Assembly: GCA_903893955.1 (NCBI GenBank)
Contig: CAITOG010000355.1
Span: forward strand, 1 to 16,176
Length of the DNA stretch: 16,176 bases
DNA from: an uncultured Actinomycetes bacterium
GTDB lineage: Bacteria > Actinomycetota > Acidimicrobiia > Acidimicrobiales > RAAP-2
Direction: 5' to 3'
Part shown: positions 7,951 through 14,158 of the stretch, piece after piece
How the letters are laid out: each line of letters starts with the position of its first letter
Position numbering within the stretch: position 1 is the first letter of the stretch
The notes under the pieces: model-generated
Database searches by the model: none
What the model saw: the letters and a program-made list of their open reading frames with translations, nothing else
What the model was told of the DNA's origin: nothing
Made by a program: the position numbers and the translations under genes

Positions 7951-8813
7951 GCGAGCCCTTTGGTGCTCGAACGACGCTTCGCGTGGGTGGCGATGCGTCG
8001 TCGTTGGTCGAGGTCGAGAGCGTCGATGAGCTGGTGGCGCTGTCCGCCAGTCTCGATCCGAACGTTGCCGTCTTCGTCCTCGGTCGCGGCTCGAACACGC
8101 TTGTCGCCGACAAAGGATTCGCCGGCGTCGTCATCCATCTCGCCGATGGTTTCACCGGCATTGAGATCGATCTCGCTACCAGACGCGTGACCGCCGGGGC
8201 CGGGGCAGATCTCCCCGTCGTTGCACGACGTAGCGTCGACGCTGGGCTGACCGGCTTCGAGTGGGCGGTGGGCGTGCCGGGGTCAATCGGCGGGGGAGTG
8301 AGGATGAACGCAGGCGGGCACGGCTCCGACATGGCGGCAAGCGTCGCCAGCGTGGACGTGGTGGACCTCGACGCCGGCGTGCTGCGCAGGATCAAGAAGA
8401 CACAGCTCGGCTTCGGCTATCGAAGCTCTGCCATTACCGAACGCCAGGTCGTCGTGTCATGTGAGCTCAAGCTGGCACCTGGCGATCCAGAGACCGGCCG
8501 GGCGACGATCAAAGAGATCGTGCGATGGCGACGAGAGCATCAGCCAGGTGGCGCCAATTGCGGCAGCGTCTTCACGAACCCTCCGGGCGACTCTGCCGGA
8601 CGGCTGATCGATGCCGCGGGGCTTCGGGGACTGCGCATCGGGACTGCTGAGGTGTCGCGCAAGCACGCGAACTTCATCCAGGCCGATCCAGATGGCAGCG
8701 CAGATGACGTTGCCGCACTCATCGACGAGGTGATCCGGCGAGTCCACGCCTCGAGCGGGGTCCAGCTCCACACCGAGGTGCGCATGGTCGGCTTCGGCGC
8801 CGAGGCAGGCTGA
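7947..8813 (+). CDS. murB: UDP-N-acetylenolpyruvoylglucosamine reductase MurB
   Basis: MurB is a cytoplasmic FAD enzyme that reduces UDP-GlcNAc-enolpyruvate to UDP-MurNAc with NADPH. The 288-residue product has the FAD-binding N-terminal part (RTTLRVGG, LGRGSNTLVADKGF, GVPGSIGGGVRMNAGGHG). GFGYRSS contains an Arg at about 159 that binds substrate in the family. The catalytic Ser is at about 207 in GSVFTNP, and the conserved Glu near the end is at about 277 (HTEV). The N-terminus is shorter than in many relatives, beginning only a few residues before RTTLRVGG, but ATG 7947 forms the ATGA overlap with murC and no upstream start is needed. The stop shares one base with the ftsQ ATG. Confidence 0.95.
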   Translation: MSEPFGARTTLRVGGDASSLVEVESVDELVALSASLDPNVAVFVLGRGSNTLVADKGFAGVVIHLADGFTGIEIDLATRRVTAGAGADLPVVARRSVDAGLTGFEWAVGVPGSIGGGVRMNAGGHGSDMAASVASVDVVDLDAGVLRRIKKTQLGFGYRSSAITERQVVVSCELKLAPGDPETGRATIKEIVRWRREHQPGGANCGSVFTNPPGDSAGRLIDAAGLRGLRIGTAEVSRKHANFIQADPDGSADDVAALIDEVIRRVHASSGVQLHTEVRMVGFGAEAG

Positions 8814-9643
8814 TGGCTCGTCGACGGGCGGGCGCAGATCGCTCCACCAAGGGCGCCGCGACTGGTGCGCATGCCAAAGCCCCCGAGGTCGATCCGAGGG
8901 TCTCGGCACGGCGAGCACAGGTGGCTCGTTCGAGGCGACGGCGATGGTGGATCGGGCTCGGCTCGCTGGCCGCCATCTTCGTTCTCGCGGTGGGCGCCTG
9001 GCTCCTGCTCCACACCAGCTTCTTCCAAGCCAAGACGCTTCGTGTCGAAGGCAGCGCCCACGAACCCGCTGGGCTGATCGTGGCCGCGAGCGGCATCACC
9101 ACGCAAACCCCGCTCATCTCGATCGACACCGCTTCGGCGGCGACAGGGATCGAGGCGCTGCCGTGGGTCAAGACTGCCTCTGTCGAGCTGCACTGGCCCT
9201 CGACGGTCGTGATCGCTGTCACCCAGCGCACGCCGGTCGCAGTGATGCATGCTCCGAACAGGCATGCGCTGATCGACCCGACTGGCCGGGTCCTCGCCCG
9301 ACCGCGCACCTTGCCCAGCGGTGCCCCCACGGTCCACTTGGTGGTCCCAGGCGTCGTGCCTGGTATCCCAGGAACGTGGCTCCCCGCTCGCGCCGCACCG
9401 GCGGTCAAGGTAGCGGCCACCTTGCCGCCAGCGTTCTCCGGCCAGGTCAGAGCGGTGATCGGCAATCCAGACGGCACGGTAACGCTCCAGATGGACGCAC
9501 CGGTGACATTCTCTCTCGGAGCGCCGACCCATCTCATGGCCAAGTACAAGGACGTTGCAGCGATCATCGCCGGGACCACGCTGCACGCTGGCGACGTGGT
9601 GGATGTTTCGGTTCCGCAGGCCTCGACCATCACGGGGCCGTGA
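8813..9643 (+). CDS. ftsQ: Divisome scaffold protein FtsQ
   Basis: FtsQ is a bitopic membrane protein that links early and late divisome parts. The 276-residue product has a basic cytoplasmic N-terminus (about residues 1-44, many Arg), one membrane segment at about 45-67, and an outer POTRA-like domain starting [13 protein letters not shown] typical FtsQ beta domain follows, with [15 protein letters not shown] and [11 protein letters not shown]. Start and stop fit a run of coupled genes: its ATG overlaps the murB TGA by one base. The family is weakly conserved, so the call rests on architecture, these short motifs and the position between murB and ftsZ. It ends the upstream block; a stem-loop follows after 10 nt. 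Confidence 0.92.
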   Translation: MARRRAGADRSTKGAATGAHAKAPEVDPRVSARRAQVARSRRRRWWIGLGSLAAIFVLAVGAWLLLHTSFFQAKTLRVEGSAHEPAGLIVAASGITTQTPLISIDTASAATGIEALPWVKTASVELHWPSTVVIAVTQRTPVAVMHAPNRHALIDPTGRVLARPRTLPSGAPTVHLVVPGVVPGIPGTWLPARAAPAVKVAATLPPAFSGQVRAVIGNPDGTVTLQMDAPVTFSLGAPTHLMAKYKDVAAIIAGTTLHAGDVVDVSVPQASTITGP

Positions 9644-9653
9644 CATCCTTGAG

Positions 9654-9678
9654 CCTCGACCTCCCCACAAGGTCGAGG
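9654..9678 (+). promoter_or_regulatory. Perfect 9-bp inverted repeat between ftsQ and ftsZ
   Basis: CCTCGACCT (9654-9662) and AGGTCGAGG (9670-9678) are exact reverse complements separated by seven bases (CCCCACA). The repeat starts 10 nt after the ftsQ stop and ends 8 nt before a likely -10 element. It could be a U-less terminator for the upstream unit or an operator covering the -35 region of the ftsZ promoter. The sequence alone does not decide between these. Confidence 0.55.
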
Positions 9679-9683
9679 GTCCT

Positions 9684-9692
9684 TGGTACCAT
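9684..9692 (+). promoter_or_regulatory. Probable ftsZ promoter, extended -10
   Basis: TGG-TACCAT at 9684-9692 fits an extended -10 (TGn then TAnnnT). No clear -35 is present; the inverted repeat occupies that place. The expected start of transcription is near 9699, giving a leader of about 70 nt that ends in AGAGAGGA (9752-9759), 11 nt before the ftsZ ATG. The same motif recurs before divIVA and before the DksA-like gene. Confidence 0.45.
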
Positions 9693-9770
9693 CAGGGACG
9701 TATCCGCCACCTGAGAGGGCTGGTCGGGCAGGATTTCAGTGCAAGTACTCCAGAGAGGACGGCAGTCGCC

Positions 9771-10862
9771 ATGACCATTTCCCCACAGAGCAACTATCTG
9801 GCGGTCATCAAGGTCGTCGGAGTTGGTGGCGGTGGCGTCAACGCCGTCAACCGGATGATCGAAGCTGGACTGCGCAACGTCGAGTTCATCGCGGCCAACA
9901 CCGATGCGCAGGCGCTGCTGATGAGCGATGCCGACCTCAAGCTCGACCTTGGCCGTGAGCTCACTCGCGGCCTTGGAGCCGGCTCTGACCCAGAGGTCGG
10001 CCGCATGGCGGCGGAGGAGCATCGCGCAGAGATCGAAGAGGCGCTCAAGGGTGCCGACATGGTCTTCATCACCGCAGGCAAGGGCGGTGGCACCGGCACC
10101 GGCGCCGCACCTGTGGTGGCTGAGATCGCCAAGGGGCTGGGCGCGCTGACCATTGGTGTGGTGACTAGGCCCTTCGCCTTCGAGGGTCGCCGACGCTCGA
10201 CGCAGGCGGAGAAGGGGATCCAGATCCTCAAGGAGAAGGTCGACACGCTGATCGTCATCCCTAACGACCGCCTCCTCACCGTCTCGAACGACAGCACCCA
10301 CCTCACCGACGCCTTCAAGATGGCGGACGAGGTGCTGCTCCAGGGCGTCCAGGGAATCACGGACCTCATCACGGTGCCGGGCCTGATCAACACCGACTTC
10401 GCCGACGTGAAGATGGTCATGACAAATGCCGGCACAGCGATCATGGGCATCGGGACCTCTCGAGGCGAGGGCCGTGCCGTCAACGCCGCCAGGGCAGCGA
10501 TCACCAGCCCGTTGCTCGAGGCGTCGATCGAGGGCGCACGAGGCATCTTGCTGAACATCGCCGGTGGTTCCGACCTCGGCATCTTCGAGGTGAACGAGGC
10601 AGCCGAAATCATCCACTCTGTGGCCCACCCTGATGCCAACATCATCTTCGGTACCGTCATCGACGACACCATGGGCGACGAGGTGCGGGTCACGGTCATC
10701 GCCGCCGGCTTCGAGCGCTGGGAGGACCGCAGCGCCAACTCAGGATCGCTCGGCCTTGGCCTCGACGATGGCGACTCGCTCGACATCTTCGCTGACGTGG
10801 CTGAGCAGCCAACTGCCGGTGCTGGCGACGACGATTTCGACGTTCCGTCGTTCCTGCGCTGA
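9771..10862 (+). CDS. ftsZ: Cell division protein FtsZ (tubulin homologue)
   Basis: FtsZ is the GTPase that polymerises into the cytokinetic ring on the inner membrane face. The 363-residue product begins with [16 protein letters not shown] and carries the tubulin signature GGGTGTG at residues 105-111. [11 protein letters not shown] follows, then the synergy (T7) loop with [11 protein letters not shown] in the C-terminal half. After a short acidic linker of about 35 residues it ends in [10 protein letters not shown], the actinobacterial C-terminal peptide that binds SepF and other partners. ATG 9771 is chosen because conserved sequence starts just after it and AGAGAGGA lies 11 nt upstream; the frame is open further 5' but that stretch is leader. 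The stop TGA is embedded in the CTG start proposed for yggS. Confidence 0.98.
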   Translation: MTISPQSNYLAVIKVVGVGGGGVNAVNRMIEAGLRNVEFIAANTDAQALLMSDADLKLDLGRELTRGLGAGSDPEVGRMAAEEHRAEIEEALKGADMVFITAGKGGGTGTGAAPVVAEIAKGLGALTIGVVTRPFAFEGRRRSTQAEKGIQILKEKVDTLIVIPNDRLLTVSNDSTHLTDAFKMADEVLLQGVQGITDLITVPGLINTDFADVKMVMTNAGTAIMGIGTSRGEGRAVNAARAAITSPLLEASIEGARGILLNIAGGSDLGIFEVNEAAEIIHSVAHPDANIIFGTVIDDTMGDEVRVTVIAAGFERWEDRSANSGSLGLGLDDGDSLDIFADVAEQPTAGAGDDDFDVPSFLR

Positions 10863-11518
10863 ACACACCTACTGTCGACTCGATCGCTGCTGCCGCAGCC
10901 TCGATACGAGATCGCATCGCTGCTGCCGGGGGAGACCCTTCGGAGATCACCTTGCTGGCGGTGACCAAGACGCTGCCAGCGAGTGTGGCGAGGATGGCTG
11001 CCGAGGCAGGACTCACCGAGCTGGGGGAGAACTACGCCAGCGAGCTGGTGGCCAAGGCTGGCGACCTCGGTGATCTCGCCATCGAGTGGCACTTCCTCGG
11101 TCCGATCCAGACCAACAAGCTCAATCGGCTCTTGCCGGTGACCACCTGCCTGCAGGGCCTCAGCCGAGCGAAGGAGGTGCATGCCATCTTGGCGCGCAAA
11201 CCAGGATGCTCAGTCATGGTGCAGGTCGACTTCACCGGGCAAGACGGCCGCGGTGGCGTGCCGCCCGAGGACGTCGCCGCTCTGGTGACGAGTGCGCAGA
11301 CCTCCGGCCTCGACGTCCGTGGTCTGATGACGGTGGCGCCGATCGAGACCGATGCGGCGCGTCGAGCGTTTCGAACGGTGCGGTCGCTTGCCGACGATCT
11401 GGGCCTCCGAGAGTGCTCGATGGGGATGACCGATGACCTCGAGATCGCGGTTGAGGAGGGCTCGACAATGGTGCGCGTCGGACGGGCGCTCTTCGGGGAC
11501 CGACCAGCGAAGTTCTGA
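10859..11518 (+). CDS. yggS: PLP homeostasis protein YggS/YlmE family, probable CTG start
   Basis: This family binds pyridoxal phosphate in a TIM-barrel fold and helps control B6 and amino acid pools; no clear catalytic reaction is known. The 219-residue product has the PLP lysine at about residue 37 (LAVTKTLP), [20 protein letters not shown] and [27 protein letters not shown], all family hallmarks. The start is the odd point. Upstream of a TTG at 10952 the frame continues with good family sequence ([22 protein letters not shown]), so 10952 is far too late. Between the in-frame stop at 10802 and that point there is no ATG, GTG or TTG. CTG at 10859, overlapping the ftsZ stop as CTGA, gives the expected N-terminus and implies re-initiation by ribosomes finishing ftsZ. 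The location between ftsZ and sepF is common in Gram-positive bacteria. Confidence 0.9.
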   Translation: MNTPTVDSIAAAAASIRDRIAAAGGDPSEITLLAVTKTLPASVARMAAEAGLTELGENYASELVAKAGDLGDLAIEWHFLGPIQTNKLNRLLPVTTCLQGLSRAKEVHAILARKPGCSVMVQVDFTGQDGRGGVPPEDVAALVTSAQTSGLDVRGLMTVAPIETDAARRAFRTVRSLADDLGLRECSMGMTDDLEIAVEEGSTMVRVGRALFGDRPAKF

Positions 11519-11544
11519 CCGTCTGATCGACGTTGACCTAGAGT
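11515..11544 (+). promoter_or_regulatory. Possible sepF promoter
   Basis: CTGACC (11515-11520) and TAGAGT (11539-11544) are 18 bases apart and resemble -35 and -10 elements. The -35 overlaps the yggS stop codon. Transcription would start near 11551, just before the hairpin at 11557-11579. The TG of an extended -10 is absent here. Read-through from ftsZ-yggS is also possible. Confidence 0.4.
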
Positions 11545-11556
11545 GTCAATTTGAGC

Positions 11557-11579
11557 GATCTCTCGAGGGACGAGAGATC
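11557..11579 (+). promoter_or_regulatory. Perfect 9-bp hairpin in the sepF leader
   Basis: GATCTCTCG (11557-11565) and CGAGAGATC (11571-11579) pair exactly around a five-base loop AGGGA. If transcription starts near 11551, this hairpin sits at the 5' end of the sepF message. The purine loop resembles a ribosome binding site for a GTG at 11581, though sepF more likely starts at ATG 11608. Roles could be mRNA stability, control of initiation, or none. Confidence 0.5.
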
Positions 11580-11607
11580 TGTGGCCGAGCGGAGACGAGA
11601 CGCAGAT

Positions 11608-12243
11608 ATGCCCGGACAGATGCGCAAGATCATGGCCTACCTCGGCTTGGTCGACGACGAGTATGACGACTACGACGACCTCTCCGAGCGGAGCAGGCCT
11701 GCACCGCGCCCAGCGCGATCGAGTCGACCTGAGCCTCGAGACCAGTACGACGATGACCGCTACGACCGCGGTGGACGTAGCGAGCCACGGGACCGCTACG
11801 ACCGTGACCAGCGCGATCAGCGCGATCAGCGAGACCAGCGCGACTCTCGGGAGCAGCCCTACGGCACGGTGAGCCGCATCCGCCCGGTGACCCAGGATGG
11901 AAGTCCGGCAGGGAGCCGAGGTCCAGCGCCGGTCCCGCCTCGTCCTGTGGTGAGCCCGATGTCACCCCAAGCGCGCCCCTTCGTGGTGGCCCCGACCCGA
12001 TTCAGCGACGCCAAGGATGTTGGTGACCACATTCGCCAGTCGAACCCAGTGATCGTGAACCTCCAGAGCGCAGACCGTGATCTGCAGCGCCGGATGATCG
12101 ACTTCTGCAGCGGTATCGCCTACGCGCTCGGCTGCGAGATGGAGCGCGTCGCTGATCAGGTCTTCTTGCTCACGCCGACGAACGTGACCGTCTCGGCCGA
12201 GGAGCGGGCTCGTCTCCAAGCTCGCGGCTTCAACGACGACTGA
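11608..12243 (+). CDS. sepF: FtsZ membrane anchor SepF
   Basis: SepF bundles FtsZ and ties it to the membrane; in Actinobacteria it does the anchoring job of FtsA. The 211-residue product starts MPGQMRKIMAYLGL, a short amphipathic membrane helix as expected. An acidic DDEYDDYDD stretch follows, then a charged disordered linker (about residues 35-125) with RDQ repeated four times, and finally the conserved SepF core at about 126-210 (PTRFSDAKDVGDHI, NPVIVNLQ, DLQRRMIDFCSGIAYAL, VFLLTP). ATG 11608 is chosen because it places the helix at the very N-terminus; GTG 11581, TTG 11551 and ATG 11620 are in-frame alternatives. GGAG at 11591-11594 is 13 nt upstream, rather far. yggT follows after 2 nt. 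Confidence 0.93.
   Translation: MPGQMRKIMAYLGLVDDEYDDYDDLSERSRPAPRPARSSRPEPRDQYDDDRYDRGGRSEPRDRYDRDQRDQRDQRDQRDSREQPYGTVSRIRPVTQDGSPAGSRGPAPVPPRPVVSPMSPQARPFVVAPTRFSDAKDVGDHIRQSNPVIVNLQSADRDLQRRMIDFCSGIAYALGCEMERVADQVFLLTPTNVTVSAEERARLQARGFNDD
11803..11838 (+). repeat. Four 9-bp tandem repeats within sepF
   Basis: CGTGACCAG, CGCGATCAG, CGCGATCAG and CGAGACCAG follow each other without gaps and encode Arg-Asp-Gln four times at residues 66-77 of SepF. Two units are identical and the others differ by one or two bases, as expected for slipped-strand expansion in a disordered linker. Confidence 0.8.
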
Positions 12244-12245
12244 GC

Positions 12246-12503
12246 GTGCTCAGCCTCATCGGGTGGCTCCTCGAGCTCTATCTGCTCCTGCTCATCGCAC
12301 GAGCGCTCCTCAGCTGGTTCCAGGGAACGGGCGGTGAGTTCGTCCAGACCCTCAACCGCTTCTTGTACCTGATCACCGAGCCGGTGCTCAAGCCGATCCG
12401 TTCCGTGATCAAGCCCGTCCGCATCGGCGGCGCCTATCTCGACCTCTCGATCCTCGTCGTCTTCGTGGTGATCCAATTCGTCTTGATGCCGCTCTTCCGC
12501 TGA
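12246..12503 (+). CDS. yggT: YggT-family small membrane protein
   Basis: This 85-residue protein has two hydrophobic segments (about residues 3-20 and 63-83) joined by a loop with WFQGTGGEFVQTLNRFLYLITEPVLKPIRSVIKP, a strong match to the YggT family pattern (tEPxLxPiR). The family is often coded between sepF and divIVA; its biochemical role is not settled, though links to osmotic stress and division have been proposed. The GTG start lies two bases after the sepF stop, so coupled translation is likely. No other start fits. Confidence 0.88.
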   Translation: MLSLIGWLLELYLLLLIARALLSWFQGTGGEFVQTLNRFLYLITEPVLKPIRSVIKPVRIGGAYLDLSILVVFVVIQFVLMPLFR

Positions 12504-12513
12504 CACGACCATC

Positions 12514-12533
12514 ACACAGCCCACTGGGCGTGT
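12514..12533 (+). other. Stem-loop between yggT and divIVA
   Basis: ACAC-A-GCCC (12514-12522) can pair with GGGC-GTGT (12526-12533): eight pairs with one bulged A and a three-base loop ACT. It lies 10 nt after the yggT stop and 3 nt before the -10 of divIVA. It may end the sepF-yggT transcript or occupy the -35 region of the divIVA promoter. Confidence 0.4.
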
Positions 12534-12542
12534 TGGTAGAGT
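12534..12542 (+). promoter_or_regulatory. Probable divIVA promoter, leaderless
   Basis: TGG-TAGAGT at 12534-12542 matches an extended -10. It ends only 8 nt before the divIVA ATG at 12551, so transcription should begin at or within a base or two of the start codon. No Shine-Dalgarno sequence is visible. No good -35 is found at 16-18 nt. Confidence 0.5.
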
Positions 12543-12550
12543 CGGCACCC

Positions 12551-13231
12551 ATGGATAACGACGCGCTTCCGAAGTCCGCCATCGAGAGCCTCCGCACCGT
12601 CGAGTTTCGACTCGGCCTGAGGGGCTACGACATCGACGAGGTCGATGACTACCTCGAGAAGGTGGCGGTCGAGGCGGATGCCCTCCAGGAGCAGCTTCGC
12701 CAGGCCACTGATCGACTCCGACAGGCGGCCGATCGCATCGCGCAGCTCGAGGCTGGCAAGTCGCAAGAGGAGGCGAAGCCGGAGCCCGAGGCCCCCGTCG
12801 CTGCTGCTGCCGCTGTCGCGTCGACCGAATCACTCCAGCGCACCCTCGAGATGGCGCAGCGCTTTGTCGACCAGACAAAGCGAGAGTCAGAGGAGGAGGC
12901 GAGCCGGGTCATCGCGGATGCCAATGCCCAGGCCGCAAAGCTCAAGGCGGATGCAGAGGCTCGGTTCAAGGAGGACGTCGCTCGCCTCGAGGGTCTCAAG
13001 TCAAAGTTGACCGGCGATGTCGAGTCGATGGCGCGTCAGCTCGAGACCGAGAGAACAAGGCTCCGCTCGTCGCTCTCAGAGATGATCCAGTGGATCGAGG
13101 ACAACGTCCAGCCTGGGGCAGCCATCTTGGCCCTGCGGCAAGGTGGAGCGGCGAGCTCGCCGGCGTCACCGGGGGCGACAGGCAGCTCAGAGGCCGAGGT
13201 GCTCGATCTCAATCAGACCGAGGGAAGCTGA
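12551..13231 (+). CDS. divIVA: Polar growth and division protein DivIVA (Wag31-like)
   Basis: DivIVA is a coiled-coil protein that collects at negatively curved membrane, the septum and poles, and directs wall growth in Actinobacteria. The 226-residue product opens with the conserved lipid-binding domain, including VEFRLGLRGYDIDEVDDYLEKV at about residues 18-39. A first coiled coil runs to about 77. An Ala/Pro/Glu-rich linker (about 78-96) and a second coiled coil (about 97-195, EASRVIADANAQAAKLKADAEARF and on) follow. A Gly/Ser-rich tail ends it. ATG 12551 is preferred over GTG 12530 because conserved sequence starts right after it and the -10 element overlaps the upstream codons. Confidence 0.92.
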   Translation: MDNDALPKSAIESLRTVEFRLGLRGYDIDEVDDYLEKVAVEADALQEQLRQATDRLRQAADRIAQLEAGKSQEEAKPEPEAPVAAAAAVASTESLQRTLEMAQRFVDQTKRESEEEASRVIADANAQAAKLKADAEARFKEDVARLEGLKSKLTGDVESMARQLETERTRLRSSLSEMIQWIEDNVQPGAAILALRQGGAASSPASPGATGSSEAEVLDLNQTEGS

Positions 13232-13241
13232 ATCACTGGCT

Positions 13242-13261
13242 CTCGCTGTCACGGCAGCGAG
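13242..13261 (+). other. Stem-loop after divIVA
   Basis: CTCGCTG (13242-13248) and CAGCGAG (13255-13261) pair exactly around a six-base loop TCACGG. It begins 10 nt after the divIVA stop and no T-run follows. It may act as a U-less terminator or 3' stabiliser, and lies 10 nt before the next -10 element. Confidence 0.4.
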
Positions 13262-13268
13262 CATCGGC

Positions 13269-13277
13269 TGGTATGGT
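13269..13277 (+). promoter_or_regulatory. Probable promoter of the dksA-like/lspA/rluD unit
   Basis: TGG-TATGGT at 13269-13277 matches an extended -10. The start of transcription would be near 13284, giving a leader of about 45 nt that holds a hairpin (13287-13304) and a strong Shine-Dalgarno AGGAGGAG (13318-13325). No convincing -35 is seen. Confidence 0.45.
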
Positions 13278-13286
13278 TCGCCGCTT

Positions 13287-13304
13287 GCGCAGTCCGTACT
13301 GCGC
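13287..13304 (+). promoter_or_regulatory. Hairpin at the 5' end of the dksA-like message
   Basis: GCGCAGT (13287-13293) and ACTGCGC (13298-13304) pair exactly around a four-base loop CCGT. It is expected within a few bases of the transcript 5' end and 13 nt before the ribosome binding site, so it does not hide that site. A stabilising 5' stem is the simplest reading. Confidence 0.45.
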
Positions 13305-13328
13305 GTGAAGACAGCTCAGGAGGAGCTC

Positions 13329-14156
13329 ATGACCCCGCCCGCTGCCAAGAAGGCCGCTCCGACGAAGAAGGCTGCGCCAGCCAAGAAGGCCGCGCCAGCC
13401 AAGAAGGCCGCTCCGACGAAGAAGGCTCCGCCAGCCAAGAAGGCAACACCTGCCAAGAAGGCAACACCTGCCAAGAAGGCAACACCTGCCAAGAAGGCCG
13501 AGCCAACCAAGGCTCCAGCCAAGAAGGCAATACCTGCCACCAAGGCCGCTCCGACGAAGAAGGCTGCGCCAGCCAAGAAGGCCGCGCCAACCAAGGCTCC
13601 AGGCAAGAAGGCAGCACCTGCCACCAAGGCCGCGCCAACCAAGGCTCCAGGCAAGAAGGCAGCACCTGCCACCAAGGCCGCACCTGCGAAGAAGGTAGCC
13701 CCGGCCACCAAGGCCGCACCTGCGAAGAAGGTAGCCCCGGCCAAGGCTGCAGCGCCGACCGCTCCCAAGGTCAGCCCCTATGCGAAGGACGACAAGTTCA
13801 TCGCCAAGATCATCGACATCATCAAGACCGAGCGTGCCGAGAAGGCGGCTCAGGAGGCGGACCTCGAGGCCGAAGCCATCGACATCATCTCTGAGACCGG
13901 ACCTCGAGAGGTCCAGTTCGATGATGAGTCGGGCGAAGGGGCGGGAACGCAGGCCGAGCGTGAGCGGGTCCTCGCCATGGCGGGAACGCTCAAGGCGGAG
14001 ATCGAGGAGCTTGATGAGGCGATGGGCCGCATCAAGGCCAAGCGCTACGGGCTCTGTGAGCGCTGCCACAAGCCGATCCCGAAGCTTCGCCTCGAGTTCA
14101 TGCCAGCAGCACGCCTTGATGTGGCGTGCGCCACTCCCAGCATCTCTCGCCTTTGA
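13329..14156 (+). CDS. TraR/DksA-family protein with lysine-rich repeat tail and incomplete zinc finger
   Basis: The C-terminal half (about residues 145-275) is DksA-like: a charged helical stretch, then ERERVLAMAGTLKAEIEELDEAM and RIKAKRYGLCERC. Members of this family act on RNA polymerase through its secondary channel. The zinc finger reads C243-x2-C246-x17-D264-x2-C267, so the third of four usual cysteines is Asp. The N-terminal half (about residues 5-144) is a histone-H1-like tail of Lys, Ala, Pro and Thr in AKKAAP-type units, likely disordered and able to bind nucleic acid. AGGAGG at 13318-13323, five bases before ATG 13329, sets the start. A gene of this type before lspA is known in other Actinobacteria from memory. 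Whether it binds RNA polymerase, DNA or both cannot be read here. Confidence 0.85.
   Translation: MTPPAAKKAAPTKKAAPAKKAAPAKKAAPTKKAPPAKKATPAKKATPAKKATPAKKAEPTKAPAKKAIPATKAAPTKKAAPAKKAAPTKAPGKKAAPATKAAPTKAPGKKAAPATKAAPAKKVAPATKAAPAKKVAPAKAAAPTAPKVSPYAKDDKFIAKIIDIIKTERAEKAAQEADLEAEAIDIISETGPREVQFDDESGEGAGTQAERERVLAMAGTLKAEIEELDEAMGRIKAKRYGLCERCHKPIPKLRLEFMPAARLDVACATPSISRL
13440..13493 (+). repeat. Three perfect 18-bp tandem repeats
   Basis: The unit AAGGCAACACCTGCCAAG occurs three times in a row with no base change, inside the Lys/Ala/Pro tail of the DksA-like gene. Each copy encodes six residues (KATPAK). Identity at synonymous positions indicates recent duplication. Confidence 0.9.
13581..13742 (+). 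repeat. 48-bp and 36-bp tandem duplications
   Basis: A 48-bp unit at 13581-13628 is repeated without change at 13629-13676. Directly after it, a 36-bp unit at 13677-13712 is followed by a copy identical over its first 30 bases (13713-13742). All lengths are multiples of three and keep the frame of the DksA-like gene. They encode further PTKAPGKKAAPATKA and APAKKVAPATK blocks. Confidence 0.9.
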
Positions 14157-14158
14157 GC

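Noticed and set aside
8540..9670. 376-codon and overlapping 304-codon frames on the - strand opposite murB and ftsQ
   Set aside because: Both are shadows of confident + strand genes, with odd composition and no family match.
9794..11182. 462-codon open frame on the - strand opposite ftsZ and yggS
   Set aside because: Low-complexity Ser/Pro/Arg-rich product with no recognised motif, lying opposite clearly coding ftsZ. Long antisense frames are common when third positions are G or C.
10952..11518. TTG 10952 as the yggS start
   Set aside because: It falls inside the conserved LLAVTK segment and would delete the first strand and helix of the family.
11551..11607. TTG 11551 or GTG 11581 as the sepF start
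   Set aside because: They place extra charged residues before the amphipathic helix that is normally N-terminal. GTG 11581 remains possible because of the AGGGA upstream.
13143..13328. Start of the dksA-like gene at 13143
   Set aside because: This would overlap the end of divIVA, and the added residues are not family-like; ATG 13329 has a strong ribosome binding site.
13440..13742. Possible CRISPR array
   Set aside because: The units are directly adjacent, in frame and coding, with no unique spacers; they are coding tandem repeats.
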